DNA from: Chloroflexaceae bacterium
Lineage (GTDB): Bacteria > Chloroflexota > Chloroflexia > Chloroflexales > Chloroflexaceae
DNA: 38,465 bases
Assembly: GCA_028282325.1 (NCBI GenBank)
Contig: JANQID010000035.1
Location: 1 to 38,465 of the forward strand
Direction of reading: 5' to 3'
Under the pieces are notes generated by a model that saw only the letters and a program-made list of their open reading frames with translations, was not told the origin of the DNA and searched no databases. The translations under genes and the position numbers were made by a program. This document shows, in pieces, positions 23,977 to 32,181 of the stretch. Position 1 is the stretch's first letter, and the number at the start of each line of letters is the position of its first letter.

Positions 23977-25158
23977 ATGCTGACCTTGTTGGAAATCGCG
24001 ATATTTGTTGTTGACGCCGGCATGGCCTTGATGGTCGGCTATTTGCTCTTGTTGACAATTGCTGCTTTCTTTGCGCCTCGCCGCATCAAGTTGCGCGAAA
24101 CGCCCAGCCACCGCTTTATCTTTCTGATCCCGGCGTATAACGAAGAGCGCCTGATACCGTCAACGCTGGCCAGCTTGCGCCAGCTCGACTATCCGCGTGA
24201 GTTGTTCGAGATGCATGTGGTGGTCGATAACAGCACCGATCGCACCGTGGAACTGGCACTAGAGGGCGGCGCAGTCGTGCATGAGCGCAAAAACACCACG
24301 GAACGCGGCAAGCCATACGCGTTACGCTGGGCGATTCAACGCATCGAACAGAGCCAGACGCCGTACGACGCGCTGATCATCCTGGATGCAGATACGGTTG
24401 TGGATCCGGATTTTCTACGGATTATGGATGCGCGGATGGCGCGGGGCGAGCGGGCGATCCAGGCTTACTACACCGTGCGCGACGCCGAACAATCCTGGAA
24501 CGCAGGCATGCGCGCCATTGCTCTGACCGCCGTCCACTTTTTGCGCCCGCAGGGACGGATGGCGCTCGGCGCATCGGTTGGCTTGAAGGGCAACGGCATG
24601 GTGTTCGCCACCGATATTGTTCGCCGCTACGAATGGCCGGCCTCTTTGACCGAAGACATCGAGTATCACATGATGCTCATCCTCGGCGGCGAGCGGGTCA
24701 CGTTCGCGCCCGACGCGGTAATCCGTGCGGAAATGCCCAACACGCTTGACGCATCGCAAAGCCAGAATGTGCGCTGGGAACGCGGGCGCGTCGAAATGGT
24801 ACGCAACTATGTTCCGCGGCTTCTCGGCGCGGCATTCAAGCGCCGCAGCTTCTTGCTCTTCGACTCGGCGGCTGAACAGATCATCCCGCCGTTCTCGATC
24901 CTCGCGGGCGTCAGTCTGCTCATGTTGATCGCCGCTGCAATAATTCAAAGCGTGCCGGGAATAGCGTTCGGCGCAGCGCTTGTTATTGCGCAAGCGTTCC
25001 ACATTCTGGTCAGCCTGATCCTGGCACGATTGCCGAAACAGGTTTACAAAGCGCTGCTCTACATCCCCATTTTCATTCCCTGGAAGCTGTGGCTCTATTT
25101 CCGGGTTCTAGTCGGACTCGACAAGAAGGGCTGGGTGCGTACCGCACGCAATAAATAA
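23977..25158 (+). CDS. Membrane glycosyltransferase, GT2 family (third of three)
   Basis: The 393-residue protein has an N-terminal membrane helix (about 5-33), then a GT-A domain, and two or three C-terminal helices (about 305-375). The GT2 landmarks are IPAYNEER, VVDNSTDRT, the metal-binding DAD at 137-139, a catalytic-type TEDIEYH, and QNVRWERGR, the QxxRW-like motif of processive enzymes. It therefore resembles beta-glycan or N-acetylglucosaminyl synthases. AGAGGAA precedes the ATG. A terminator hairpin follows. It probably completes the assembly of an envelope or extracellular glycan with the two upstream GT4 enzymes. Confidence 0.88.
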   Translation: MLTLLEIAIFVVDAGMALMVGYLLLLTIAAFFAPRRIKLRETPSHRFIFLIPAYNEERLIPSTLASLRQLDYPRELFEMHVVVDNSTDRTVELALEGGAVVHERKNTTERGKPYALRWAIQRIEQSQTPYDALIILDADTVVDPDFLRIMDARMARGERAIQAYYTVRDAEQSWNAGMRAIALTAVHFLRPQGRMALGASVGLKGNGMVFATDIVRRYEWPASLTEDIEYHMMLILGGERVTFAPDAVIRAEMPNTLDASQSQNVRWERGRVEMVRNYVPRLLGAAFKRRSFLLFDSAAEQIIPPFSILAGVSLLMLIAAAIIQSVPGIAFGAALVIAQAFHILVSLILARLPKQVYKALLYIPIFIPWKLWLYFRVLVGLDKKGWVRTARNK

Positions 25159-25184
25159 GCCCAACCCACAGCACGAAATGATCA

Positions 25185-25217
25185 CCGAGGGATGGTTTGC
25201 AACAAACCATCCCTCGG
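25185..25217. terminator. Bidirectional terminator between GT2 and sucrose phosphorylase
   Basis: A perfect 15-bp stem (25185-25199 with 25203-25217) and a 3-base loop lie exactly between the converging GT2 and sucrose phosphorylase genes, with ATATTATT on the plus side. Confidence 0.75.
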
Positions 25218-25221
25218 CATA

Positions 25222-26706
25222 TTATTCCCCGCAATGTTCAAACAGGTTTAGATAAGCGCTTGTTCCCGCATCGCTGTAGCTGATTTCACAACGCGCAGAC
25301 GGAAAATCGATGACCAGCCGCGCCCAATCGTCGCCGCGCCGCCATTCGATGTCCAGCACGTGATCGGCAGCAGCGTGCAGTGTGAAATCGCCGTTGAACG
25401 CGGGATGCTCACTCCTGAAGCGGATGAGTCGCAGCAGATCTTGCACTACCGGACGGTTCAGGGCACGTGCGATCTCAGCTTGATCATAGCAATGGCGATT
25501 GATATCGCGGCCCACCTGCGTCGCAGCCAGCAGCTCCATATCGTTGCCTCCGGCCAGCAGCCCGACATAGTAGACCTGCGGAATGCCGGGAGCGAAGAAC
25601 TGTATCGCGCGCGCCATCAGATAGCCGCGATCATTGCGCCCCAGCGCATCGTAGTAGGTACAGTTAACCTGATACAGATCGAGGTTGGATGCCGCCGCGC
25701 CCGTCGCCTGGCGACTCTCTCCGCCGCTCTTCGCGTGGATCGTCTCGACCAGTGTGTGGATATCTTCGGGCGGAATAAGCCCCTGACGCGCGTGCGGATC
25801 AGCGTTGTCCGCGCCAATGTCGATCACGCCGATGCCGTCGTGGGTATCAAGCACGGTGATGGCATTGCGCGGACTGATCGCCAACCATTGCTTCAGATAG
25901 CGGGCCGTGTGGTTGAACAACGCATGCAGAATGAGCGGCGGCAGCGCAAAATCGTAGACGCGATCAACGCGCCGAGCGATGTCAATCTGGAGACGATAGT
26001 AGGAGTGGATCTCCACTAGCACTTCGATGCCCAGCGCCTGCGCCTGATGCGTGAGCTCATCGATGAACGCGAACGTCTCCGGCAACATAAAGCAACTGGA
26101 GCCAGGCTTTTTGATCGCATAGCCGGCTGCGTCCAGGCGCACCATCGTGACGCCGTGATCGTGACACGTCTGGAGAATCGTCGCGAGATAGGCCGCGCCC
26201 TGGGGATGGCGAACATCGATATCCACCTGCTGGCTGGTGAATGTGGTCCACAAAATGCGCTTCTGTCCATTTTTCAACGTCACGTAGGTGAACGGCAACC
26301 CCGGTCGCGGCCTATAGATGCGCAGCAGATCGGTCTCGGTCGCCCCATCGGGAAAAACGCTGCCCAATGTCAAAAACATGCCATTGTAGGGCGAGTTATC
26401 GCCGTGTTCAGCGTAGTCTTGAAATTGGGCTGACTGCGCAGAGATGTGATTAACGATCAGATCAGCCATAATACCCACATCCTGGCTCAGATTCTTGACA
26501 TCAGCCCAACTGCCCAGACGCGGATCAACTGCTGTATGGTCGATCGGATCGAATCCGGCATCGGCGCCATCGATCGGATAGAAGAACGGCAAGATATGGA
26601 CGCCGCCGAAAAGACCTTGCAACGGGCCTTGCAAAAGGCGGTGCAAGCCAGACAGGCTGCTGCCGAACCGATTAGCGTATGCGATCAACTGGACACGGTT
26701 GTTCAT
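25222..26706 (-). CDS. Sucrose phosphorylase-type GH13 enzyme
   Basis: The 494-residue protein is a GH13 subfamily 18 type (beta/alpha)8 glucoside phosphorylase. The catalytic residues fall at the same numbers as in the Bifidobacterium enzyme: nucleophile D192 in VRLDAAGYA, acid/base E232 in VEIHSYY and stabiliser D290 in LDTHDGIG. The N-terminal VQLIAYANRFG and LPFFYPIDGADAGFDPIDH are also characteristic. It reversibly converts sucrose and phosphate into glucose 1-phosphate and fructose. Related enzymes accept sucrose 6-phosphate, glucosylglycerol or glucosylglycerate, so the natural substrate is open. The product G1P could feed the glycosyltransferases encoded next door, on the opposite strand. 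Confidence 0.9.
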   Translation of the reverse strand: MNNRVQLIAYANRFGSSLSGLHRLLQGPLQGLFGGVHILPFFYPIDGADAGFDPIDHTAVDPRLGSWADVKNLSQDVGIMADLIVNHISAQSAQFQDYAEHGDNSPYNGMFLTLGSVFPDGATETDLLRIYRPRPGLPFTYVTLKNGQKRILWTTFTSQQVDIDVRHPQGAAYLATILQTCHDHGVTMVRLDAAGYAIKKPGSSCFMLPETFAFIDELTHQAQALGIEVLVEIHSYYRLQIDIARRVDRVYDFALPPLILHALFNHTARYLKQWLAISPRNAITVLDTHDGIGVIDIGADNADPHARQGLIPPEDIHTLVETIHAKSGGESRQATGAAASNLDLYQVNCTYYDALGRNDRGYLMARAIQFFAPGIPQVYYVGLLAGGNDMELLAATQVGRDINRHCYDQAEIARALNRPVVQDLLRLIRFRSEHPAFNGDFTLHAAADHVLDIEWRRGDDWARLVIDFPSARCEISYSDAGTSAYLNLFEHCGE

Positions 26707-26721
26707 AGCATCATCCTTGTT

Positions 26722-27021
26722 CTAGAGTGTGAGAGCCGTGCTGCCGTAAGCGCGAGAGCACGGCTCCTGCACTCTGCCCAACGTGCGTCTATCTTTTGTT
26801 CGATCTCTCCCACTGCGTTGCGTCTCAACGCGCCATACCATTGTCACATCGGTTTCGCTAATGCGCACCTCTTGCAACGTGCTCTTTGCGTTATTCTGGC
26901 CCGCGCGCGACAATCGTTCCGCGATGCGCTGGTTCCACTCATCAATGCGCGCATCATCGAAGGGAGCGCCATCGATCTGAACACCTCTCGATTCGGCAAA
27001 CTCGCTCCATTCAGCACCCAC
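26722..27021 (-). CDS. Small hypothetical protein between lgt-like and sucrose phosphorylase genes
   Basis: A GTG-started 99-codon frame with a weak AAGG site. The first ~65 residues look protein-like (SEFAESRGVQIDGAPFDD, EWNQRIAERL, VRISETDVTMVWRVETQ), with the shape of a small alpha/beta domain. The last ~20 codons overlap a 10-bp hairpin and are not protein-like. It follows the Lgt-like gene by about 20 bases on the same strand. I recognise no family. If it is not a gene, the 26707-27040 interval contains only the hairpin. Confidence 0.35.
   Translation of the reverse strand: MGAEWSEFAESRGVQIDGAPFDDARIDEWNQRIAERLSRAGQNNAKSTLQEVRISETDVTMVWRVETQRSGRDRTKDRRTLGRVQEPCSRAYGSTALTL
26733..26766 (-). 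terminator. Hairpin upstream of the sucrose phosphorylase gene
   Basis: A perfect 10-bp stem (GAGCCGTGCT / AGCACGGCTC) with a 14-base loop lies about 30 bases before the sucrose phosphorylase ATG on the minus strand. There is no T run. It may be a terminator of the upstream transcript or a 5' leader structure. Confidence 0.4.
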
Positions 27022-27040
27022 AGTGTATTGCCTTAAACTA

Positions 27041-27853
27041 TTATCTGGCAGGGGTCCTGCGTCGCGTCGCTAACCACCCTGTCGCCAGCAAAGCGGTCGC
27101 GGCATAGCCCGCTGGATATAGCCAGATTGGCGCACTCAGGCCCATCGACGGCGCGCGAAGGAACTCATTGGCGATGCGGAAGATCGCGTACCACGCCAAC
27201 AACACGGCAAACGCCACGCCATCGGGAGCGCGGTGACGCAACAGCCATGCCGCCGCTACACCCCCGATCAGGGCCGCGCCCACTTCGTACAACTGCGTGG
27301 GATGCACCGGTTTCGGTGCGGCGGCAGAAAACAACCCGCCGCCCTCCAACAACTGATACAGGTGCGCCTCACTCCCTACTGGAAACGTGACGCCCCACGG
27401 CAGATCCGTGACTCTGCCGAAGCAGCAACCAGTCAGAAAGCAACCGATACGCATCAGCGCGATGCCCGCCGCCAGCGCTGGCGCCACACTATCGGCCAGC
27501 CGCAGCACGGGCAAGCGCAGCCAGCGGCAGAGCCAGCCGCCAGCCAACGCCGTCAGCGCCAGCCCGCCAAACAACGCGAAATTATGCAACTCGACGCTGA
27601 ATAGACGAGTCGGGTCTTCGACGTAGCGCGGCATATGCGTCGCTGCGTGCAGCAAACGCGCGCCAACCGGAACGACCACAGCCAGCGCCAGCAGCGCCGC
27701 GAGCGTCCGCCGCGCCGGCAAACCGCGCCGAACGGCGACGATAAAACTCGCGCCGAGCGTTACCGTCGCCGCCAGAAACATAAACAGGCGGTATGCCGAG
27801 ATTGCCCCGACCCAATCGCCAATGTGCCACACAATGATCGGATGCACGTCCAC
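27041..27853 (-). CDS. Divergent prolipoprotein diacylglyceryl transferase-like (Lgt family) membrane protein
   Basis: The 270-residue polytopic protein belongs to the Lgt family by RIGCFLTGCCFG...PWGVTF, HPTQLYE and the late FRIANEFLRAP. The arginines equivalent to E. coli R143 (here R135) and R239 are kept. However, the Asn of the canonical RIGNF is Cys (C138), a GCC follows, and the His-Gly-Gly loop is replaced by NFALFGG. It therefore belongs to the divergent Cys-containing branch and may not carry out standard lipoprotein lipidation. The start is a GTG eight bases after a large lipoprotein gene, with which it is probably co-transcribed. Confidence 0.78.
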   Translation of the reverse strand: MDVHPIIVWHIGDWVGAISAYRLFMFLAATVTLGASFIVAVRRGLPARRTLAALLALAVVVPVGARLLHAATHMPRYVEDPTRLFSVELHNFALFGGLALTALAGGWLCRWLRLPVLRLADSVAPALAAGIALMRIGCFLTGCCFGRVTDLPWGVTFPVGSEAHLYQLLEGGGLFSAAAPKPVHPTQLYEVGAALIGGVAAAWLLRHRAPDGVAFAVLLAWYAIFRIANEFLRAPSMGLSAPIWLYPAGYAATALLATGWLATRRRTPAR

Positions 27854-27861
27854 GCCCCCGG

Positions 27862-29994
27862 CTATGAACGCACGACACTAAACGTGCCATCGACCGAAAT
27901 GCTCATCTCGCCAGGCATGCTCATATTCCAGGTTCCGTCGAACGTTACTGTCTCACCGTCATAAACCAGCGTTCCCTGTAAGGTGAACGTCGCGCCATCC
28001 TGGCTATAGCTGGCCGTCACCTGAGTTCCCGCGCGCCGATATGGGATAGGCTCGGACGGATCTTCATCGTCGCCGGCGCGAAGAACAAACGTACCAGACT
28101 CAGGCGACAACTCGGCGAAAATCATCTCAACCGGGGTCGGGCGACCTTTGGCCTCTTCCAGGCTCGACTCACATTCTTCCTTTGTAATCACCGTCTCGCT
28201 GTCGAACATTTCGATCGTGAGTTCATCAGCTCCGGTCACCTGGGCATCCTGCACAATCAGATCGCCGACCCAGGCCCCCGTCATCGTGAAATCTTCCGGC
28301 AGCTCCGGCGGTCCCAGCGTGATGCCAAAGCGATCTTTGAGCGCCTGCGCATATTTCTCCTCGCCATTCTTGCTCAACAGCAGTTGCGTCAGCGAGACGA
28401 TATCGCCGATACTGATCGCCTTGTCGTTGGAGAAAGCGCCCAGCGTCATCCGTTCACGCCCGGTGTCGTTCAGAATACGTGCGCGCAGATCAAGCAATGC
28501 CCGCATGCGCTGCTCGCGAGTTTGGGCAGTACGGTCATAGCCGTAGCGGCTCCACTCTAGCAAGTTTGCGTCTTCGTAGGCTTGCAACAACTCGGTCAGT
28601 TCGGCCTCCATCGCCGCCTGAGTCTGTTCGTTGGCCAGACGCCGTTTGAACTCTTCTTCCAGACGCGTTTTCGTCTGCTCGCGGATCGCATCGACCTGCG
28701 CGTCGGTCGGCGTCAGGCCGGCCTCCTCGGCAGCTTTGACAAAGCGCTCAACCGCCTCGGACTGGAAACGGGTAGCTGCGCCGCGCATCTGCGTCCAGAC
28801 CGCTTCAAAGTCTTGCGCGTCAACGTTATAGCCCCAGGGGCTTAGGCTATCGGCGCCGTCGCGCCAGGCTTTGTAGGCGGCTTCGACCTCATCTTTCTTC
28901 CATGCGTCGATGCAGTAATCGACGACGACGGCCTCAGCCTCAAAGACTGCAACGATCGAAGGCTTGGGCAGCAAATCAATCACCAGCGCCGCCACCGCCT
29001 TGCCGGCGTCTTTGTAATTGCCCATTCGATACTGGTCGATCGCCTCCGCGCCTTTGTCAAGCGTTTTCAACGCCGGGTTGATCGTTCCGTCATCGGGGTC
29101 AAGCAGCTTGCCGAGTTGCTCTTGCAACGTACCGCCAAGCGCGGTAGCCACCGTTTTTTCGAGCACGGGCATAAAGGCCTGCAAATCGCCGTTGGCAAAG
29201 CGCTGCTGCAACTGCTTGTACGAGGCATCCGCCTTCACCGCCTCGATTAGCAGTGCACGAGTTTCGCCATCTTTCGCGCCCAGTTGATCCATCATCTGAT
29301 TGACCATCTGCTCCGTCACGCGGTCGGTCGCGGCCCGAACCTGCTGCCGCGCAATTTCACCCGCCGCCGCGGATTGGATCATAATCCGGTCGCGTTCTTC
29401 GGGCGTCTGTTTGGCGGGCCAGAACCAGGAAAAGTGGAACGTCTCAAATTCCATCACGCCCGCTTCCGGATCAACCCGCGCGGGGCGCAGCACCTGCCAC
29501 TCCTGGCCATTGTAGAAGGCTACGCCGAGCAATGACGGGTCGATCTCGGCATCGGACGGCAGCGGAACAACCAGCACTGCGGGTGCATCGAGGCGTACAT
29601 GCGCTTGTCCCGCCGTGATCTCCAGCGGCTCGCCGAGCGGTGCAAAGCGTGCCGGATCTGCCTCCGGCGCCGATTCGAGCGGCGCAACGGCAATGGTCGT
29701 ACCGGACGGCAGCGCGCCGGGTTGTATGCGCAACTGCATCTGGTCGTCGTCCAGATTACCCAGCGCCAACTCGTTTGCATCATCGACAACGCCGGTCAGC
29801 GCCGCCGATGATGTTGCCTCGCCGGCGTCAGTCGGCTTGGCAGCATCGGGCACATCGGTCGCAACAATCGACTCGGGGGAAGGCGTCGGCTGGGTCGGCG
29901 ACGTACCGCAGGCGCCGAGCAGCAGTATGACAAGCATAACGAACAACCACCCTCGTATATGTCGGGAGGCAGGAGCAAAACGATACGTAGACAT
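27862..29994 (-). CDS. Large lipoprotein, unknown function
   Basis: This lipoprotein of about 710 residues has a signal peptide and lipobox LLGAC followed by GTSPTQPTPSP, a Thr/Pro-rich linker. Next is a beta-rich region with ...EIDPSLLGVAFYNGQEWQVLRP and FETFHFSWFW, similar in pattern to ZU5-like or autoproteolytic surface domains. A long helical middle (about 215-540, rich in Ala/Glu/Gln) follows, and a C-terminal beta-barrel-like domain (TMTGAWVGDLIVQD to the end) may be lipocalin-like. The ATG at 29994 has AAGGAG at good spacing and is preferred to a GTG three codons upstream. It is placed directly before the Lgt-like gene. No family recognised. Confidence 0.75.
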   Translation of the reverse strand: MSTYRFAPASRHIRGWLFVMLVILLLGACGTSPTQPTPSPESIVATDVPDAAKPTDAGEATSSAALTGVVDDANELALGNLDDDQMQLRIQPGALPSGTTIAVAPLESAPEADPARFAPLGEPLEITAGQAHVRLDAPAVLVVPLPSDAEIDPSLLGVAFYNGQEWQVLRPARVDPEAGVMEFETFHFSWFWPAKQTPEERDRIMIQSAAAGEIARQQVRAATDRVTEQMVNQMMDQLGAKDGETRALLIEAVKADASYKQLQQRFANGDLQAFMPVLEKTVATALGGTLQEQLGKLLDPDDGTINPALKTLDKGAEAIDQYRMGNYKDAGKAVAALVIDLLPKPSIVAVFEAEAVVVDYCIDAWKKDEVEAAYKAWRDGADSLSPWGYNVDAQDFEAVWTQMRGAATRFQSEAVERFVKAAEEAGLTPTDAQVDAIREQTKTRLEEEFKRRLANEQTQAAMEAELTELLQAYEDANLLEWSRYGYDRTAQTREQRMRALLDLRARILNDTGRERMTLGAFSNDKAISIGDIVSLTQLLLSKNGEEKYAQALKDRFGITLGPPELPEDFTMTGAWVGDLIVQDAQVTGADELTIEMFDSETVITKEECESSLEEAKGRPTPVEMIFAELSPESGTFVLRAGDDEDPSEPIPYRRAGTQVTASYSQDGATFTLQGTLVYDGETVTFDGTWNMSMPGEMSISVDGTFSVVRS

Positions 29995-30085
29995 AGATGA
30001 CACTCCTTAGCTGGATTGAGGCGATGATCAAGACATTCGCCAATGCAAAGGGGAGCAAACGCCGCAGCGGACAGGTGGTATTCAA

Positions 30086-30091
30086 ATTATA
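30086..30091 (-). promoter_or_regulatory. -10 of the lipoprotein promoter
   Basis: A perfect TATAAT on the minus strand lies about 90 bases before the lipoprotein ATG. No good -35 is found at 16-18 bases, so it may need an activator. Confidence 0.4.
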
Positions 30092-30206
30092 CTACTCGCC
30101 GCGAAACAATAATATGACAGTTAGCTCAAGTTACGCACCGATCAACGCTTGATCGGCCGCCTATGCATGGGGAGAGCGAGGGGATTGAGTAGCAGAGGAA
30201 AAATTA

Positions 30207-30286
30207 GCGCGAAGCCGGATACACAGCGCCGGAGCGCCGCGCGTAAGCATGGCTCCCATCTTCCGGCGCTCCCGGCTTTTCCGCGC
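30207..30286. repeat. Large imperfect inverted repeat (cruciform) in the 30.0-30.4 kb intergenic interval
   Basis: Three stem segments stack in register: GCGCG/CGCGC (5 bp), AAGCCGG/CCGGCTT (7 bp) and AGCGCCGGA/TCCGGCGCT (9 bp), with small internal bulges and a GC-rich 28-base loop. It may be a terminator for the upstream CBS gene or a dispersed palindromic repeat. Apart from this, the hairpin at 30366 and the -10 at 30086, nothing else is seen in the interval. Confidence 0.5.
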
Positions 30287-30365
30287 AAATGGAATGAAGT
30301 AGCAACGGCGACGTAGAGGGAAGAACGTTTCTATCGTTATGCAAAGTCAGATTCAAGATAACGGC

Positions 30366-30404
30366 GCATAGGGGCGAATCATCTTGCGTCTTTCGCCCCT
30401 ACGC
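30366..30404 (-). terminator. Hairpin overlapping the CBS gene stop codon
   Basis: GCATAGGGGCGAA and TTCGCCCCTACGC pair over 12 of 13 positions around a 13-base loop. The stem includes the stop codon of the CBS gene. It probably serves as its terminator. Confidence 0.5.
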
Positions 30405-30845
30405 ACTAGCATCTGTCTCATCCAACCAGGACTCTACAACCAGTCGAAAAATGTCCGACTCGGTAATGACGCCCACCACTTTGCCATCCTCAACGACCGG
30501 TACGCCGCTGATTTTCCGCGCGATCATTTGCCGGGCAGCATTCTGAATCGGCTCATCGGGCGTGACCGAAACTGGATCGGCGGTCATAATATCCTCCACC
30601 GTACGGCCCGCGAGCGCAAATGCCGCCTCCGTTCGGTTAATATCGCCCCGCACGATAGGAACGGCCTGATACACATCGCTGCGCGTGATGATGCCGCACA
30701 GGCGGCCCATTGGATCCACTACTGGCAGCCGGCGAATCACGCGCGTCTGCATCAATTCAAATGCGCTCAAGAGCGAGGTATCGGCAGAAATCGTCACCGG
30801 GTCCGGCGCCATCCATTCGCGGACCGTCGTTTTAGGCTGGTGCAT
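30399..30845 (-). CDS. Tandem CBS-domain protein
   Basis: The 148-residue protein consists of two CBS motifs forming one Bateman module. The first is VREWMAPDPVTISADTSLLSAFELMQ...GRLCGIITRSDVYQAV, and the second is VEDIMTADPVSVTPDEPIQNAARQM...GKVVGVITESDIFRLVV. Such stand-alone modules bind adenosine nucleotides (AMP, ATP, SAM or cyclic dinucleotides) and regulate partner enzymes or channels. I take the ATG at 30845; a GTG four codons upstream is part of the GAGGTG ribosome site. It is next to a short-chain dehydrogenase on the same strand, but no partner is evident. Confidence 0.92.
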   Translation of the reverse strand: MHQPKTTVREWMAPDPVTISADTSLLSAFELMQTRVIRRLPVVDPMGRLCGIITRSDVYQAVPIVRGDINRTEAAFALAGRTVEDIMTADPVSVTPDEPIQNAARQMIARKISGVPVVEDGKVVGVITESDIFRLVVESWLDETDASA

Positions 30846-30947
30846 CGTACACCTCACAACATCAACAGCGAATCTTCCAACTTCGTACGCTCAGGAACTA
30901 ATGCTCAGTCGCTATTATGCCACAGGACTGTATGAATGTGAAACGCC

Positions 30948-31766
30948 CTAGCGTCGCTTTTCCGGAGCGAAGCGCGCGATCGGCGCCACAATCCACGGCG
31001 CAAAGCGCTGCGTCAGATCGAGCATACGGGCCAGCGCGCCTGGATAGACGTGCAACCGACGGGTCTCGATGCCTTTGATCATCTCATCGATGACAAACTG
31101 CGGATCGTAAATCAGCATATCAGGAATATATTTCTGACCGCGCCCGCCAAATTGCTCGGCGTTCAGAATGTCGGTGCGCGCGAAAAAGGGATAGACCAGT
31201 GTCACCGCGACGCCGTGCGGTCGCACATCGGCGGCCAGCGCCGTTCCAAACCCGCGCATACCAAACTTGGCGGCGGAATACAGACTCAGGCCGGGCGGCG
31301 CGACCAGACCCACCACCGACGACATCAGCACGATATGACCGTTGCGGCGTTCGATCATCGCCGGGAGAAACTTCGCCGTCAAGCGCATCGGCGCGAGCAA
31401 GTTGACCTGCATCAGGCGCTCCCACTTGGCGCGCGGAATATCGGCGATCATCCCGTGCATGCCTATCCCGGCATTGTTAACCAGCACATCGATGCGCGGC
31501 GTGATCGCCATACACTGTTCATACACCGCATCGTCGGCGTCGGGCAGCGACAGATCGGCTTCGATGCAACCGAAGATCTTCTCGGCGTATGCCCCCTCGT
31601 TCAGATCGGCAATCGCCTGCGCAACCGCTTGATCCATCTTCTGCTGCTGACGGCTGGTCAGCACCAGGCGACAACCTGCACGCAGAAACTGGCGGATCAT
31701 CTCCTGACCGAAACCGCCGCCCGCGCCGGTGATCAACACAACTTTGTCACGGAGTGACGACACCAT
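30948..31766 (-). CDS. Short-chain dehydrogenase/reductase (SDR)
   Basis: The 272-residue classical SDR has the NAD(P)-binding TGAGGGFG motif near the N-terminus, the NNAGIG structural motif, and the catalytic triad as S in VLMSSVVG plus YSAAKFG (Y-x3-K). The MVSSLRDKVVLITG start at 31766 has AAGGAAACC upstream and the family's usual N-terminal spacing; a longer opening to 31811 is not supported. The C-terminus (LARMLDLTQRFAPWIVAPIARF) could be membrane-associated, as in SDRs acting on lipids or retinoid-like substrates. The substrate is unknown. Confidence 0.9.
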   Translation of the reverse strand: MVSSLRDKVVLITGAGGGFGQEMIRQFLRAGCRLVLTSRQQQKMDQAVAQAIADLNEGAYAEKIFGCIEADLSLPDADDAVYEQCMAITPRIDVLVNNAGIGMHGMIADIPRAKWERLMQVNLLAPMRLTAKFLPAMIERRNGHIVLMSSVVGLVAPPGLSLYSAAKFGMRGFGTALAADVRPHGVAVTLVYPFFARTDILNAEQFGGRGQKYIPDMLIYDPQFVIDEMIKGIETRRLHVYPGALARMLDLTQRFAPWIVAPIARFAPEKRR

Positions 31767-31969
31767 ATACGGTTTCCTTCGATTACTCGCAGAGGAAAAA
31801 CCTCGCGGCATTATACCATCGAGCGGCGCGCCGATGAATATGATCAGCCCAATTTAACCATAGGTTGCGAACATGCACCGCTAAAGTTACCGTATGACAA
31901 CTCCTGGCAACAAACAAGGGTGGTATAGTGATCATTAAGGAATTTGGTGCAGAAGAAGCAAGTACGAGG

Positions 31970-32060
31970 CCCTCTCAAGAGGGAAGGAACGCTTCCACCA
32001 AGTCGGATTGAGGAGCAAAGTAAGGGTCTCGTGACCGAGATCGCCGAAATGCTCCTCAAT
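31970..32060 (+). ncRNA. Candidate structured RNA upstream of the AmrS gene
   Basis: Three stems follow one another. CCCTC/GAGGG (31970-31983, loop TCAA) is first. Second is GGAAG/CTTCC (31982-31996), which shares two bases with the first. The third is a perfect 10-bp helix ATTGAGGAGC/GCTCCTCAAT (32007-32016 with 32051-32060) enclosing a 7-bp hairpin (32025-32042). A TATAGT -10-like element lies at 31924. The element sits about 120 bases before the AmrS start, and a frame through it is not protein-like. I match it to no known riboswitch. The remainder of the 31767-32181 interval holds nothing else that I can support. Confidence 0.4.
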
Positions 32061-32181
32061 TTGTGTTTGGCGTTATTCGCATACGAATCAGTTCCGCTCA
32101 CCCGCTGCCCCGCCCCAACGTTCGATCCTCCATTGCCGCCTCATCCGCGCCAGCGACGAGCAGGAACGCCAAAGGCTGCAT

